A stretch of DNA of 64,000 bases from Jacaranda mimosifolia (Eukaryota > Streptophyta > Magnoliopsida > Lamiales > Bignoniaceae), in contig CM032131.1 in assembly GCA_018894105.1 (NCBI GenBank), positions 5,730,501 through 5,794,500 of the forward strand, read 5' to 3'. The translations under genes and the position numbers were made by a program. The notes beneath the pieces were generated by a model that saw only the letters and a list, made by a program, of their open reading frames with translations, was not told the origin of the DNA and searched no databases. Position 1 is the stretch's first letter. Each line of letters opens with the position of its first letter. This document shows, piece by piece, positions 10,223 through 22,974 of the stretch.

Positions 10223-13200
10223 ATGGACGGCGACGCGACAGAGGGGCTTCTCGAAAAGCGCCACGGCCAACGCGGGAGTTTCATCAAAGAGTTTGGTGCA
10301 GAATCGAAGACGCTATGGAAACTTTCGGGGCCGGCGATATTCACATATATCTGTCAGTATTCTTTGGGCGCACTCACTCAAACGTTTACTGGTCAGGTGG
10401 GCGAACTCGAGCTGGCTGCTGTCTCTGTGGAGAACTCTGTCATTGCTGGTCTTGTTTTTGGGGCCATGGTAAAAAAAATGCAATCTTTCTTCTTATCCTT
10501 TTTCTCAAGTATTCTTCATGAATTGGCATGGACTATGCTATGCTTTTGTGGGTTTAAATTTGCTGCAAGAGCCTGTTTGGTTTCACTCTTTTTGGCTCAT
10601 TTCGGTACAACTTTTGATAAACTATGTTGGGTTGAGTCTGATTCAGAAATGCTTTATCGGCGGTCTTGCAGAAAATTTCATTTTCTCTGGACATGAGCTA
10701 ATATGTACGGAGTATGACTAGCGATAAAACGAGGATTCATGCTGAATTTTTAGTGAAACAGTAAACTGAAACAATTAATAAATTATGTTCTGTAGTTTAT
10801 GTACCATCAAAAACAGGACAAATAGCTTTGATCTAGTGAATGTAAGGTTATGAAAATAAAGATCGGTGGCTAGGCTATAATTCTTGCCAAATCCAATTAA
10901 TCATATAAGAAACGCAGTAATATTTGCCTTGTGGTTTGTTAGTTTACATTTTTCACTTGCCATGTTATTGGAATGGTTTAACCAAACTAGATTAAGGCTA
11001 GAATTTCCTCAAAGGCTACTACTGATTGAATTTGAAATACATGCAGCTGGGGATGGGAAGTGCGTTGGAGACGTTATGTGGACAAGCATACGGTGCAGGA
11101 CAGATTAGAATGCTGGGTATATACATGCAAAGATCATGGGTGATCTTGCTGGCCACGGCCTGCGTGATGCTTCCAATTTACATCTTTGCTCCTCCAATCC
11201 TAACGTTCTTTGGGGAGTCTGCTGAGATTTCTCGAGCTGCTGGTACGTATTTAGTCCAGTATTAATGCTATTTCTTTGCTCATATTTGAATATTTTAGTA
11301 ATAGTTAATGCTAGGAATTTGAGCTAGCAAGACTTTCTCTTGCAGGTAAATTTGCTCTTTGGATGATACCGCAGATGTTTGCATATGCTGTAAATTTTCC
11401 CATACAGAAATTCTTGCAATCGCAAAGGAAGCTCATGGCAATGGCTTGGATTTCTGCGGCTGTGCTGGTTCTACATGTATTCTTCAGCTGGTTTCTAATT
11501 TTGAAACTGGGTTGGGGCTTGGTGGGAGCAGCCGTTACTCTTAATAGCTCATGGTGGCTCATTGTCATTTTGCAATTGATCTATATATTTTATACCAAAT
11601 CTGATGGTGCATGGAGTGGATTCTCATGGCTGGCATTTCAAGACTTGTTTGGCTTTGTCAAACTTTCTTTAGCCTCAGCTATAATGTTATGGTAAGAGTT
11701 TGCCTCCTGCATTTCCGTGGTTATATTTATGTCATTCTTGATTCTTGTGCTATAACATGGATTGGATTTCAGCTTGGAGTTCTGGTACTTGATGATAATA
11801 GTGGTAATAGCAGGTCATTTGGATAACCCTGTGGTGCCGGTTGATGCCATTTCTATCTGGTATGTCGTTCTTTTGATTCTATTGTTTTCTGTTTCTTGCT
11901 TAGTTAAAGAAACCAAATTCTTCATGTGTTCGGAGATTAAATTTATAAAGTAAAGGAGAGATGTCTTTATATCCTCAAATGTTGTCATTATGCTATGCTT
12001 CGTGTGATAAAAGTATAAAGCAGAGGAGAGTTTGGATTAACTTGTTCTGCAACATCTTTTTTGCAGCATGAATATTCATGGATGGGATGCAATGATTTCA
12101 ATTGGATTTAATGCTGCCATAAGGTAATATTTCCAGCATCATGCATGTGTGTAGTTTGAAGTTTCCAATGTCCTTTGGATACATTACCAAGAAACCATGA
12201 TATTGTCTCCAGTGTGAGAGTCTCCAATGAACTTGGAGCCGGCAATGCAAGAGCAGCAAAGTTCTCAGTGGTAGTGGTTTCCATGACAACTGTGTTCATT
12301 GGACTGGTTTGTATGTCAATCGTTTTAGCTACGAGAAATATTTTCCCATACCTTTTCACCAACAGTGAAGCAGTAGCGAAGGAGACTACTAGATTATCAA
12401 CTCTGCTTGCACTTACTGTCCTAATAAATGGCCTTCAACCAGTTTTATCTGGTAAGCATAACACAAATAACCTTGCCAGAAAGCCTGTTTATGTCCCCAT
12501 TCTAACATTTGTTTATGTTTTGTTAGGGGTCGCTGTTGGAGCTGGATGGCAATCTATTGTGGCATACATCAACATAGGCTGCTATTACATTGTGGGACTA
12601 CCACTCGGCATACTCTTGGGCTTTGTATTTGACTTTGGCACAATGGTAAATCTCTCTTGATATAAGATATCTCTAAACATATGTAATGCCACTTGATTTT
12701 CTCCTACATTGAAGAGTTGATGGTGTTGAAACTATTTATAAATTGCATTCGTCTCTGACCCTTCATCGTTCAAGGCCCTTTTTAGGAAGAATATCTCGAA
12801 GTTGGCCCTTCATGTTTGGAGACGATCTAGTTATCACATCAGCATTATTTGTGGAAAAGATAGTCATGTATCTCTTTCCAAACCTCTAAATTGGGGGTCT
12901 ATAATGATACTTGGTCTTGTCTCATATAAGAGGAATCGAGTGTTTTCTAACCGTTTATAAATTGGTGTTATTCCACATCAATATGCACTTTTCTTATGAA
13001 GGTTCCAATTTTTTCTAAGAAGTCTGGAGGGATTAGAGAATAGATTATTTATATAGCTCATGAACTTTTTTGTGGCTTCTTTCTCTTATATTAGCTTTAT
13101 ATTTTGTGCAGGGAATTTGGGGTGGGATGATTGGAGGAATTGGTTTGCAGACCCTTATCTTGATTGGAATCACTTCAACTAGAAACTGGGAGAAAGAAGT

Positions 13201-13341
13201 CAGTTTATTACCATTCTTCTCAAATCTATGATGTAGGTGATGTTCATTCGTATAAATATTAGTTAACATGTTGTCTATTTTCAGGCCAATGAAGCCGAAA
13301 GCCGTGTCAAAAGATGGGGTGGGGCAATTGCGCAGCACTGA
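10223..13341 (+). CDS. MATE family efflux transporter (DETOXIFICATION, DTX27/29-like), nine exons
   Basis: Exons by GT-AG borders and phase: 10223-10468, 11047-11242, 11346-11691, 11773-11859, 12067-12123, 12213-12451, 12527-12645, 13112-13198, 13285-13341. Joined length 1434 nt, 477 residues, normal for plant MATE proteins. The product has about 12 hydrophobic segments in two MatE halves. Family hallmarks are AVSVENSVIAG, LGMGSALETLCGQAYGAG across the first junction, MLGIYMQRSWVIL, VRVSNELGAGNARAAK opening the second half, and LNGLQPVLSG-type INGLQPVLSG. MATE carriers export metabolites or xenobiotics using a proton or sodium gradient at the plasma membrane or tonoplast; the substrate cannot be told from sequence. 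The start at 10223 fits the short hydrophilic N-terminus. No lesion is seen. The DTX subgroup is from memory of family wording. Confidence 0.92.
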
Positions 13342-15031
13342 TTGCAACGCAGGTCATGAATCAAATACATGAAAACTGTAGCTGCTATGTATGGTAGCAG
13401 AGATATACTGCTGTCATGAGAATAAGCCCTGAAGGGTGTTGTTTCTTTCTGTCGTTGCCTTATACGTTATTTTCATCCATTTCTAGTATTCTGTGGGAGG
13501 GAGGATTCACCATGAACAACTGGTGGAAAATTGGAAGGAGTAACAATTATGCATATTGATTAAAGTTTGTCGAGTTCAGAGTTAAGCCTCAATCTCCGCT
13601 TGCAGTCTCATGCTATTCCAGTCTCCTTTGTTAGTGATGGAAAAGTTTTTAAGTTACTATGAAATTAGCAATCTCATTCTCCCTTTGTCCCACAAAAGGA
13701 TTTTATGTGGCAATAGTGCTCCCTTGGTTTAGCCCAATTTAGCGAATGTTATTATACTTACATTGTAATTAGTCACTTTCGTATTGTGCATCATTTATTT
13801 ATATAATAAGTGCAATTTATTTATTGTGTGAGTGAATTGATTTCGATCAAATGCAGTGCGAATTATATTTTTCATTTTTTGATGAAAAATAATAAAATTG
13901 TATTGATACACAAAAAATGTAAATTGTCATGATAAATGATTTTAAGTCCTAATTTATACTTATTGTTAATATTATATTGATAGAACCAACTCTTATTCCA
14001 CACTAGAGAAATTAAGACCTTTAAAACAATTTATAAGTTGTTTTCCTTTGTTACTCATCTATGTTCTTTATAAAGACAAAAGTCCCCATCTTGAGTTAAA
14101 TCAGATAGAACCTCATTGTGAAGTTGGAGTTTTCATATCTTGCAATGGATTTATATATTATTATATAACACAATTTATAAGAATGTAGGCAATGAGCCTC
14201 TTCCCAACTTATCGGCTAGGGGATTTATGATGATATAGGTCGTCTTCCGTATTAAGAGAGCCGATGACCTTAAATAGTTTATAAGTTGCATGATCTCCCA
14301 CATTAGAAGACTTGATGATGTTAAACAATTTATAGATTGTTTTTATAAGTTGAGAACTTCAAATAGTTTGTAAGTTGTTACACACATTGAAATGTCAGAA
14401 AATGTCATTTTATAAGAATAAAATTCTGTTTAAAATGTCACATACTGGTAAGTTGTTTTTTTCTTCTCACTAATTAAGACATATTTTTTATAAGTACAAC
14501 ATTTGTCACTTAGTGTCGAAGAAATAATAATTATCAAAATTTTCCTTTTCATATCTTACCAAAAATGAGCATTATAATATCAGTAAAATAAAGGATTCAA
14601 TAGCAGTGTGGCCATTAATTAAGTAATGCATTGAAACATCTAAAAATTTGTACAAGACTAGAAGTAATTTTGACATTTACATTTGTTCACGTGCGTGCCT
14701 TCCAGTTCACATAAAACTTACACTGTTCTATTATAGTATTTTTGGGGAAAAAAATTACGGCCTTTGTCCCAAATTTGTTGCCTCAGCTAAAGTAACAATT
14801 TTTTTTTTCAAATATAATATTACATAAAATTTAATTTGCAAAAAATATTTATATATCAAATAACATAATAAATTGCAAGAGTTAAAATTTTATTAACATC
14901 TAAAAACTGCCAAAGAAATTGTTTTAAATGGTTCAAATATGGAGGGCATCTTGGTCAATTCAGTCACATTATCCGTTAATACTACAAACTCCTACTCTCC
15001 CTTTTCCATACCCAAAACTCCATCATTGGCG
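13342..15031. other. MATE 3' flank and intergenic region with short dispersed repeats
   Basis: The first few hundred bases are probably the MATE 3' untranslated region. Between 14020 and 14420 the word aatttataagttg and variants (tttataagttgc, tttgtaagttgtta) recur five or six times, twice next to tctcccacatt; this looks like a decayed short-repeat element. The 150 bp before the next gene are AT-rich. No coding sequence recognised. Confidence 0.5.
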
Positions 15032-17727
15032 ATGGCCGCCTCTATCTCAGCTCTCACCTCATCCTTATCTTCCCTCTCGTTCTCCTCCCAAATTTCCCAG
15101 AAACCCCTTCAATCTATGTCCTTTGCTCCACCAAAGCCACTCTCTTTGAAATCCTCTGCTCCCAAATTTCCCGCCCTCATTTTCGCCGCCTCATCCGCCG
15201 TCGCTGACCCAGATGTCGAAACAGCGGACCTGAAGAAGTTGGTTAAGTCTAGGCTTCCCGGTGGATTCGCGGCGCAGAATATAATCGGCACGGGCCGCAG
15301 GAAATGCGCCATTGCTAGGGTTGTTCTTCAGGAAGGCACTGGAAAAATTATCATTAACTATCGGGACGCTAAGGTACTTCAATGTGCCAGCGTTCAACTA
15401 TTAATTTTTTTTGGGTGATTTTTATTGAGAATTAGCTTCGTGAAAATAAACTTCACTTGTTGACCATAAGCCAGCGACTATAATTGAGAAGAAATCAGTT
15501 TTAAGAAAAGTAATTGGAAAATGTGTTAAGTGATAAAAGCGGAAGGAATGCGTTTAATTAGTGCAAAAAAGGACCCCATAAAAAATACCATCTAGTTGTT
15601 CATTCGTTCTCTGCGTTGCATTGAGTTAAGTGAATTTGGGGAATTGGAATTTGTGATTATCATCATAACCAGTGGGCTGTTTGTTCACAGCACTAGCCAT
15701 CATGTTGAAAAAATCGTGTAGAAGTTATGTATTTTTGCCTTAAGAAGACATCTTTATGGTCAACTGTAAATCTTTCTCTTTTTGGGAACGGATCCTCTCC
15801 AGTGGTGACTTCCCAGTGGAGAGGTCCAGTGCTGCTTTGGATTGTTGCCATCATATATAGCAAATAATAATTCAAAGGTCCTGTTTGATTTAGATTATTT
15901 TAACTCGACTATGATAGTGTTAAATAAGTTTGTTTAATTGGAATTGCTTTCACAAAACTTAAAAGGAGAACAAAAACATGGGGAGTAATATTTTGGTAGA
16001 TCTTTTGTTTTTTCTTTCCACTGAATAAAGATTAGGAATGCACTACCAAAATTTGAGTTAACTATTATTTTAGCTGAAACTTGACAAAAACCAATGAATG
16101 CACCGAGCAAGAATGCATAGGGTTATAGGTTACGTTTCTTCTAAGAAAGGTTATGCTTATAAATTAAGTAATACAAGCTTGAAACTTCGTGGCAATACTC
16201 CCATGGGGATGAAAAGTTGTGCATTTTTTATTCTTGACAGACTCTAGTTTAAATGAAATCCTCTAGATCTCTTCAAATATTTATGTCCTCAAATTTGCAT
16301 ATATACATATATACATACATATATATATATATATATTTCTAGAAAAGGAGTTTCAAACTTATGCTATTAGTTTATATAGGCATCTAACATTCCGAGTCTT
16401 GCAAAGTGGAGGTTCTTCTTCTGACATTTTTATTTGCTTATTACATTGCATTGAAAAATCTCATATTTAGGCATTTAATTATTGATTATCTATAGGTAGT
16501 GGAGTGTATATAAGTCAAGCAAAATAGAAGCCTTGACTTTGTTTTTTGTTCACTGGCAAGAATTGGGATAGCATCAATCAGGGTGCAACAATTAAAAGCA
16601 GCACTAGACCCCTCTCCAGTGGAAAGGCATCACCGGAGAGGAGCCATGCCCTATCTTGATAACTCAGTAATATACAATGAAATGTATAATAATATGGAAG
16701 TTATGCTGAAGCATGTTAGCTAATGTACTTTGAAATGTGTTTTTGGGGGGGCCAAATCCTGTTCCAGATGAAGGCAGCAGTAGGCACGGCATTTTCTTTT
16801 CTTAAATTTATTTCATAACTCAATTAAGTGCAAGTACCTGTGAATACCTGCAAAAGTGGATGATTTCTTATGTCTGTCCATTTAGTTAGGAACAATTGCA
16901 TTTGGTAAGTAAATATGGGCACAATTAAGGAAGTGGGTTAAGATGGGTAACAAATGCTTTAACATGGAGATGAAGGTTGGAATTTCTATCCTTATTGTGT
17001 TCTACACTGGAGGCAAAACTTCTATAAAGCCGGTAATGATGTTAAGAGAACTATTTTTCAATGTTCAGCTTTGAGGACTAGTCAGTAACTTTTAAATGGA
17101 GATCGCTTTGGAGAGGTCAATTCTAAGTCCAAAATGGTTTTGAGTTTCTTAAGAGCACAAATTATAAAAACCATTGTTTCTTCCTGAATCATGGAAGGAC
17201 TTTACATATTGTTCTAGTGATCAGCATGCCTAGTTCTTAACTGGTACATGTGATTTAACGCAGGAGATAGAGTTGAATATGATAAAATAAACTTTTGTGG
17301 TTCAGTAGGAAGAGCAATCTTCTTTGTAATTCTGGAGCTTGCTGAAGGACTTGCAGCTTCCATATCAATATTCCTATGTCTGAATTTGTTCCGCTCATTT
17401 TTATCCTGTTACATATATACTCATTGATGATTCCTGCAGGAGTACCTTCAAGGCAATCCTTTATGGCTGCAGTATGTTAAGACTCCACTTGTGACTTTAG
17501 GCTATGAGAGTAGCTATGATGTATTTGTTAAGGCACATGGAGGTGGTCTTTCTGGGCAAGCGCAAGCAATTTCACTGGGCATTGCTCGGGCCTTGCTGAA
17601 GGTGAGTGACAGCCACAGATCACCTTTGAAGCAGGAAGGTCTTCTAACCAGGGACTCTAGAGTAGTTGAGAGGAAGAAGGCTGGGTTAAGGAAAGCTAGA
17701 AAACGCCCTCAATACTCAAAACGTTGA
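15032..17727 (+). CDS. RPS9: Plastid small-subunit ribosomal protein uS9c (nuclear-encoded), two exons
   Basis: Exon 1 is 15032-15373 and exon 2 is 17440-17727, with a 2066-bp GT-AG intron in phase 0; the product is 209 residues. The N-terminus is Ser-rich and poor in acids ([26 protein letters not shown]), a chloroplast transit peptide. The body has [36 protein letters not shown], the uS9 signature [20 protein letters not shown], and the conserved basic tail [11 protein letters not shown], which in ribosomes reaches the tRNA in the decoding region. It works in plastid translation. I chose the ATG at 15032 because the protein then begins like known plastid S9 precursors; an in-frame ATG at 14939 would add 31 residues. 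No damage seen. Confidence 0.95.
15784..16651. mobile_element. TIR element inside the RPS9 intron
   Basis: The left end (about 15784-15852: ctctccagtgg, then cagtggagagg, then agtgctgctttgg, attgttgcc) is mirrored by 16582-16651, which reversed reads the same words in the same order with scattered changes. Each arm itself can fold, because ctctccagtgg is followed by a near reverse complement. The interior has a (AT/ACAT) tract at 16297-16338 and no coding. No clear target duplication was found. Confidence 0.7.
16297..16338. repeat. Microsatellite (AT)n / (ATAC)n
   Basis: Alternating atatacatat units run into a pure AT tract. It lies in the RPS9 intron, inside the TIR element. Confidence 0.9.
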
Positions 17728-19346
17728 GGTTAGAAATTTACCATACCAGATATCATAACTGTTTGTGATTTTATAAAACTTTGAGCTGGGACATCATCAC
17801 ATACGACTTTGTGGCTTTGGTTTCTCAGGATTCGATGTGAAAGCATCCTCATTACGGATAGCTATGTGTTCATATGCAGATCCACAGGGAGACTATAGCA
17901 AGTATCTTCTTTCCAATTACTTGTGTAAATTTTTTTATTTAGACGCCAGTTCTCATTAGTGATTGGTGCTTGTATTGTATGTGTTTCAGCTGTATCAGTT
18001 GGAAGCTATTCAAATTTAACTTCTGATTAGTTCCCAACAGTTTTTATGACCTTTCCATCTTCAATGCATGTTATTACCCGAGCTCTATAAAAATCTTCCG
18101 TTCATTATTTAGTTTTTATTATTGTGATTTGATATTACCTTTTTCCACATTCTAAAAGTAATTATTGGATATACGAACATAACCACCATGCTGTATTAGA
18201 GCACTTAAGATCTTCTATTCCATTCGCTACCTCATCTCCTATTTCAACTTGATGTATATATGTTGAACCGTCAGTCCCCACTATTGTTTTTCTCCTTTGT
18301 CCCAACCTGCTTTCTTCAACCGCCTTAATCTATTTCTCAGTGTGGTTGGCTTACAAAAAAGTGGTCTCTGTTTTGGCTGGGAAGTTCTGGGTTTCTCCTC
18401 CTCTTGTGATCGTAAATGCCTTCATTATTGTAATGAATTGGATACAATCTTATACATCTATCAGATAAATAAGATATGATAGCTCTCAATATTTTCTTTA
18501 CTCATAAAGACATTAGGGCTGCATTTGGCTGCAATAACGAAATTGGATGTTATAAGATTAAAATGGATATGTGAACCGTATAACATGTGAATACCGATTA
18601 ATATTTTGTTAGGTTGTTTGTTTTGGAACAATGGATATATCAAACAAAATACATTTTTATTTTTTGGTTGATAAGTATTGATACAATAGAATATGCTCAA
18701 ATTTACTGAACTATCATTATATTATATTATGATGACTAAATTGCCCTATCTACAATTTTAAAAACATAAAATGCATTTTGTGTAGTCATAGAATAAAGAA
18801 GACAAACTCACATTTGAAGAACCTAAAAAATGCTTTAAATAATTTTTCGGACGCCTTATCTGACCTCTCGTCTGCAGGATGCAACAGCATTCAGAATAGC
18901 ATCCTCCATTCGGATTTCACTGTGCTTTACATGGGCCCAAGCAAAATCAAGCTAGGAATTTTTTTATTTTTTTTAATATCCACAAGTTAATTTTAATATC
19001 CAGAACCCCAAATTTTAACTTCGAAACAAGCAATAATGCAATTAAATTAAATAAATGCAAAATGAAAAACAAAAATCTCACTCAATGCTGCCCATACCTT
19101 ACGCAAAATTATAAATTTTAGATAATTCGGTTGGTTGAAGGATTTGTTTAATAAAGCACATGAAACAATAAAAAAATATTTCTAGAAAATCCATTTGTAG
19201 GAACAAACATTATTAGAAGTTGAGATTGTCGAGGAAATTGTGCACATTGAAGTGGTTGGCCGTGTGATGGTAGATGGGAGGGTGCTTGCCAAAGTGAGAG
19301 GAGGAGAGCTATTTCTAAGATTTCTTTCTTTTTTATAATTGAAGAG
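17728..19346. other. RPS9 3' flank and intergenic DNA
   Basis: The first part is probably the 3' untranslated region of RPS9. Beyond about 18480 the sequence is AT-rich with stretches such as ggctgcatttggctgc near 18510 that resemble MITE ends, but I could not pair them. Short open frames here show no family features. Confidence 0.5.
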
Positions 19347-19688
19347 TGATGTGATCAAAATTGGACTTAAGGATATTTTGATAATTTAACTAAAATGATG
19401 AATTAATTTTAAAATTAATTAATTAAGTAAATGAGTTATAGTGCCCAAAGGGACAAGCCAAGCTCATAAAGAGGGTAGAAAAACTCTAAGGGATCTAAGC
19501 TCATCAAAACTAAAATCTATAAATACTAAATTCCAGAGAGAAAGGGGATACAAGAAATCATTTGAAAAATTCCTCAGAGTGGAAGAACTGTTGAGAAGAG
19601 CAGATATCTTTATGTGTGTTTCTAAGAAGAAGAACTGACATTCTGCTATTTTCTAGAAAGGACCTCGTTCTCTTTTCGAGCAGCACCA
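19347..19688 (+). mobile_element. Left LTR of second Tat-like element
   Basis: Aligns end to end with 30241-30572. Shared words include ggacaagccaagc, ctaagctcatcaaaac against ctaagcccatcaaaac, taaaatctataaat, and ttttcgagca near the end. It starts TG and ends CA. Divergence between the two copies is high by eye (roughly one change in six or seven), so the insertion is old. Confidence 0.8.
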
Positions 19689-20349
19689 TTTTGGCCTTGT
19701 CTATGAAAAACTTAACGAAAGAAGAAGGAATGCTGAGGATGTAGACAAGGCTAAGAGCTCGTGAACGTAGCAATAAAGTGACCCAGACACTAGAGAATGT
19801 GAAGAGTCAACGATAAGAAGTGTCACTTAGTCCAATGTTAGATCCTATTTTTAACGCACGGTAGATCCTGTGCAGCACGATCTTTCTCCTAGAGAACTAG
19901 TCTTGCTTGTCATGCAAGAAACATGGAGAACTTTGCTAGAAAGTGTTACCACCTAGGCCATAGCGAAAGCAGCTGCCCAATATGTTGAGGAGCATCATTC
20001 TCGAGAGCTACAACAATTCTCTCATAGGAGCAGGGAGCTTCATCCTTTCCAGAAAGATTCGAGCGGAGAGCTGATTCACGATGTGATGTTGCTCCCCCTT
20101 TCTTACCTCATCAAGGAGACACTCATTCCTTACCTCATCAAGGAGATACTCATTCTTCACTTCAGGCAGACCTTACAGAGCATTGACCAGAGCGTACGGG
20201 AGTCTAGACGTATTCCTCGATGTCGCAACCATTCAAAGGAGTAGGATATCAATACCACCTTTTAGTTGTTGCACTCCTAAGGTATAGTCTTTTCTCTCCA
20301 GTAACCCTAATAGAGGCACCCCTATAGGATGAAGATAACTTAGCTAGCG

Positions 20350-21160
20350 GAGTTTGATGGTTATTATAGACCCTCAAGAACACCTGGATAACTTCTTAGT
20401 GAGAATGAAGCTGTATGACCTAAGTGAGGCTGCATACTGCTAGCTCTTCCACACCATCCTCACAAAGTGAGCCTTAATGTGGATCAACTAGATGCCATTA
20501 GGCTCCATCACTTGATGGAAAGTACTAGCATAACTCTTCCTTCAAGACTTCTCCATCAACCGCAAGTACCCCAAGATAACAACCTATCTATTCACCATTA
20601 AGCAGCAAGATGAAGAATCTTTGATAACCTATCTCAACCGCTTTCTGAAAGCTGTCCATGAGATCCCACATGTCAGCCAGAAGCTCCTCCCCAGCATTAT
20701 TAAGCAAAACTTGAAGCATCTCAAGTTTCGGGGGTTAATTGCTACAAAGCCACTTACCATGCTAAAAGAGCTCCTCATATGCATTGAGAAATACATTCAC
20801 ATAGAGGAAGTGGCGATCTCTCAAGAGGCCCCTAAGTGAAAGACACGAGAGAAAGGGGGTAATCGCACTAAGAGGCAAGGAGACTGAAGGCGTAGCCCTC
20901 TTCGTACTCTTACTATGCACATGCCCTTCATCGTGTCCTAAATAAAAATTCTAACTATTATGTTGCAGTGCCGATTTTATTCAACGATAGTTTAGAAGAC
21001 TCCATCCAATCCTAAGAAGCCTAAACAGGATAAATGGTGTTGCTTCCACCGCGCGGGCAAGCATACCATGGAGGAATGCCACCATTTGAAAGATAAAATT
21101 GAGAAGCTAATTCAAAAAGGATACCTGAAGAAGTATGTAGTTTAAAAATTGTCGAGCCCA
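20350..21160 (+). pseudogene. Gag relic of second Tat-like element
   Basis: The frame 20621-20839, extended upstream through TTYLFTIKQQDEESL, reads the classic end of a Tat capsid domain (YLNRFLKAVHEIPHV, then GLIATKP, ELLICIEKYIHIEE). A nucleocapsid-like zinc motif follows at about 21025-21090 (WCCFHRAGKHTMEECHHLKD), then KIEKLIQKGYLKKYV. Stops separate these parts. Upstream of 20350 the frame is too decayed to follow. Confidence 0.8.
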
Positions 21161-21241
21161 AACAAGAACTCACCTAGATAAGAGAGCGAAAGCTGCAAGC
21201 AGAAGTCAAGTGACCACTCAGATCCCAAGGAGCACCAATAC

Positions 21242-21894
21242 TTGAGTGACCTTGACATCCTCCCTACAGCAGGAGTTATCTTAGTGATCCCTAGAAGGCC
21301 ATCTAGAGGAGACTCCTCCAATGTAAGGAAAGCATTAGCACAGACAACCACACAAGCACAAGCCCACGTCGTTAACCCTATCCTTAGTGTATTAGAAGTA
21401 CACTCACTAACACCTTGCATCACTTTCGGAGTTGAGTACACAGAGCTGGGAAGCAAAGAGCACAATGATACTTTAGTGATCTTGGCTTCACTTGCCAACT
21501 TTTGGATCAAGAAGATATTGGTAGACAGTAGAAACTCAACAAATATCTTATTCTACGATGTATTCCTTCAACTTAGGGTATACATTGCTCAATTATAGAA
21601 GATCAAGACCCCATTGGATGGATTTATAAGAGACACCATGGAAATAATAAGAGAGACATCACTGCCATCCTTAGGCACTCATCCAGAAAGAGCGACGAGA
21701 TGGTAAAGTTCTTAGTGGTAAAGACTTCCTTTGCATACAATGCAATCCTAGGAAAGCCAACCCTAAACCTATTCCAAGCTACAATCTCTATAAACCACTT
21801 AAAGATGAAGTTTCCCACACCAAGTAGAGTCGAAGAAGTGGTAGATGATTTAAGAGTAGCCAGAGATTATTATGCTAGTACCATAGGAATGTGA
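21242..21894 (+). pseudogene. Aspartic protease relic of second Tat-like element
   Basis: The frame 21242-21598 reads the region before the active site and the active-site strand as VDSRNSTNILFYDVF; retroelement proteases have D-S/T-G or D-N-G here, so the Gly is lost to Arg. The next frame (21700-21894) gives VKTSFAYNAILGKPTLN and MKFPT, the family's C-terminal half with the NAILG strand. A frameshift separates them near 21600. After 21900 the expected RT does not appear. Confidence 0.8.
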
Positions 21895-22970
21895 AGTCTC
21901 CTACCTCCGAAAAAGGTCGGACAAAGAATCCTCATAAGAGGTAAGACAAAGGCAAAGGAGTGTTGCTGGACATAGACCTTAGCCAGACATGTATACCTCA
22001 CAATAGCTTTTGAAGAGTGTTGCTGACAATGTTTATCATGATAAATAGCTTAGTTAGATATTCCTTTCTATGTTAGTTTCCTTTTTTAACATTCTTTTGA
22101 GTAAAGCCTACCTATTCGAGCACGACATGAGTTCTTCATTGATATTTTCCTAATTAATGCAAACTTTTTTGTATTCTTCTATTGCACCGCTTGTATAACT
22201 TTGAACTTTGAAAAACTTATAAGGAGTATTTGGAAAGCAACTTTAGACATAAGCCAGTGAAAGCTCTTCGAGGAGCGCGAAGAATGTATGGCAGTCACCA
22301 GACATTAACCCAATATAAAAGTCCCCCTAGGGTGTGTGGTAGTCGATGTAATTGCACTATTAGCCCTTAGTGAGGTACGTGGTAGTCACCTCTAAATAAG
22401 TCCACTACCTACTTCCTTTAAGAGCACGTGGCATCCTAAAAAAGTTCACTATCGGCTTCCTTCGGGAATACATTGCAATCACTCTGAATACATTCACTAA
22501 GAAACACCTTGAAAGACACATATGTCATCAAGCAAAGGAAGTCAACATCAAAGGTGGAGACATCTCAATGCTTAAAAAATATTCCAAGAAAAATATTTAT
22601 GTCCGGTGACTCCACACATCACCACGCACTTACAGTGAACTCTAATAGAAAATTCATAAGAACGATCATTCTCACCTCGACACCCAATCTATGCACAACT
22701 TGAGTGCAAAAATAATAATCTTCCTCCTTCAGAGAACTCTACTTCATCTAAGGTGAACTAACGAATATGCTAAAGAGGTGCTCCGTACCATTCTAAGATA
22801 ATCTTGTTACACGTTATGCTTACAAGTATGCCAACTTCATGAACATGCTGAAGCACCCACCATGTTTTGTTACAAAAATTCTCTAAGTCCCAGGACAATT
22901 ATTGAAGGCATTGCCTTACCACAAACTCACAAAAATTGTGTAAACAAGAGCGACTCAAAAAAGAGGGAGT
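21895..22970. other. Internal region of the second Tat-like element without recognisable coding
   Basis: Degenerate repeats with the word gtggtagtc (near 22336 and 22380) and related sentences about every 60 bp occupy 22240-22500. No RT or integrase motif was found on either strand. Small open frames are unrelated to known domains. Confidence 0.5.
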
Positions 22971-22974
22971 CGCT

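Noticed and set aside
10102..10344. Minus-strand 80-codon frame over the MATE start
   Set aside because: It is the shadow of MATE exon 1 plus the polypyrimidine tract read as Lys-rich protein.
10469..10721. Open frames continuing from MATE exon 1 to about 10720
   Set aside because: They read intron sequence; MATE homology stops at 10468 and resumes at 11047.
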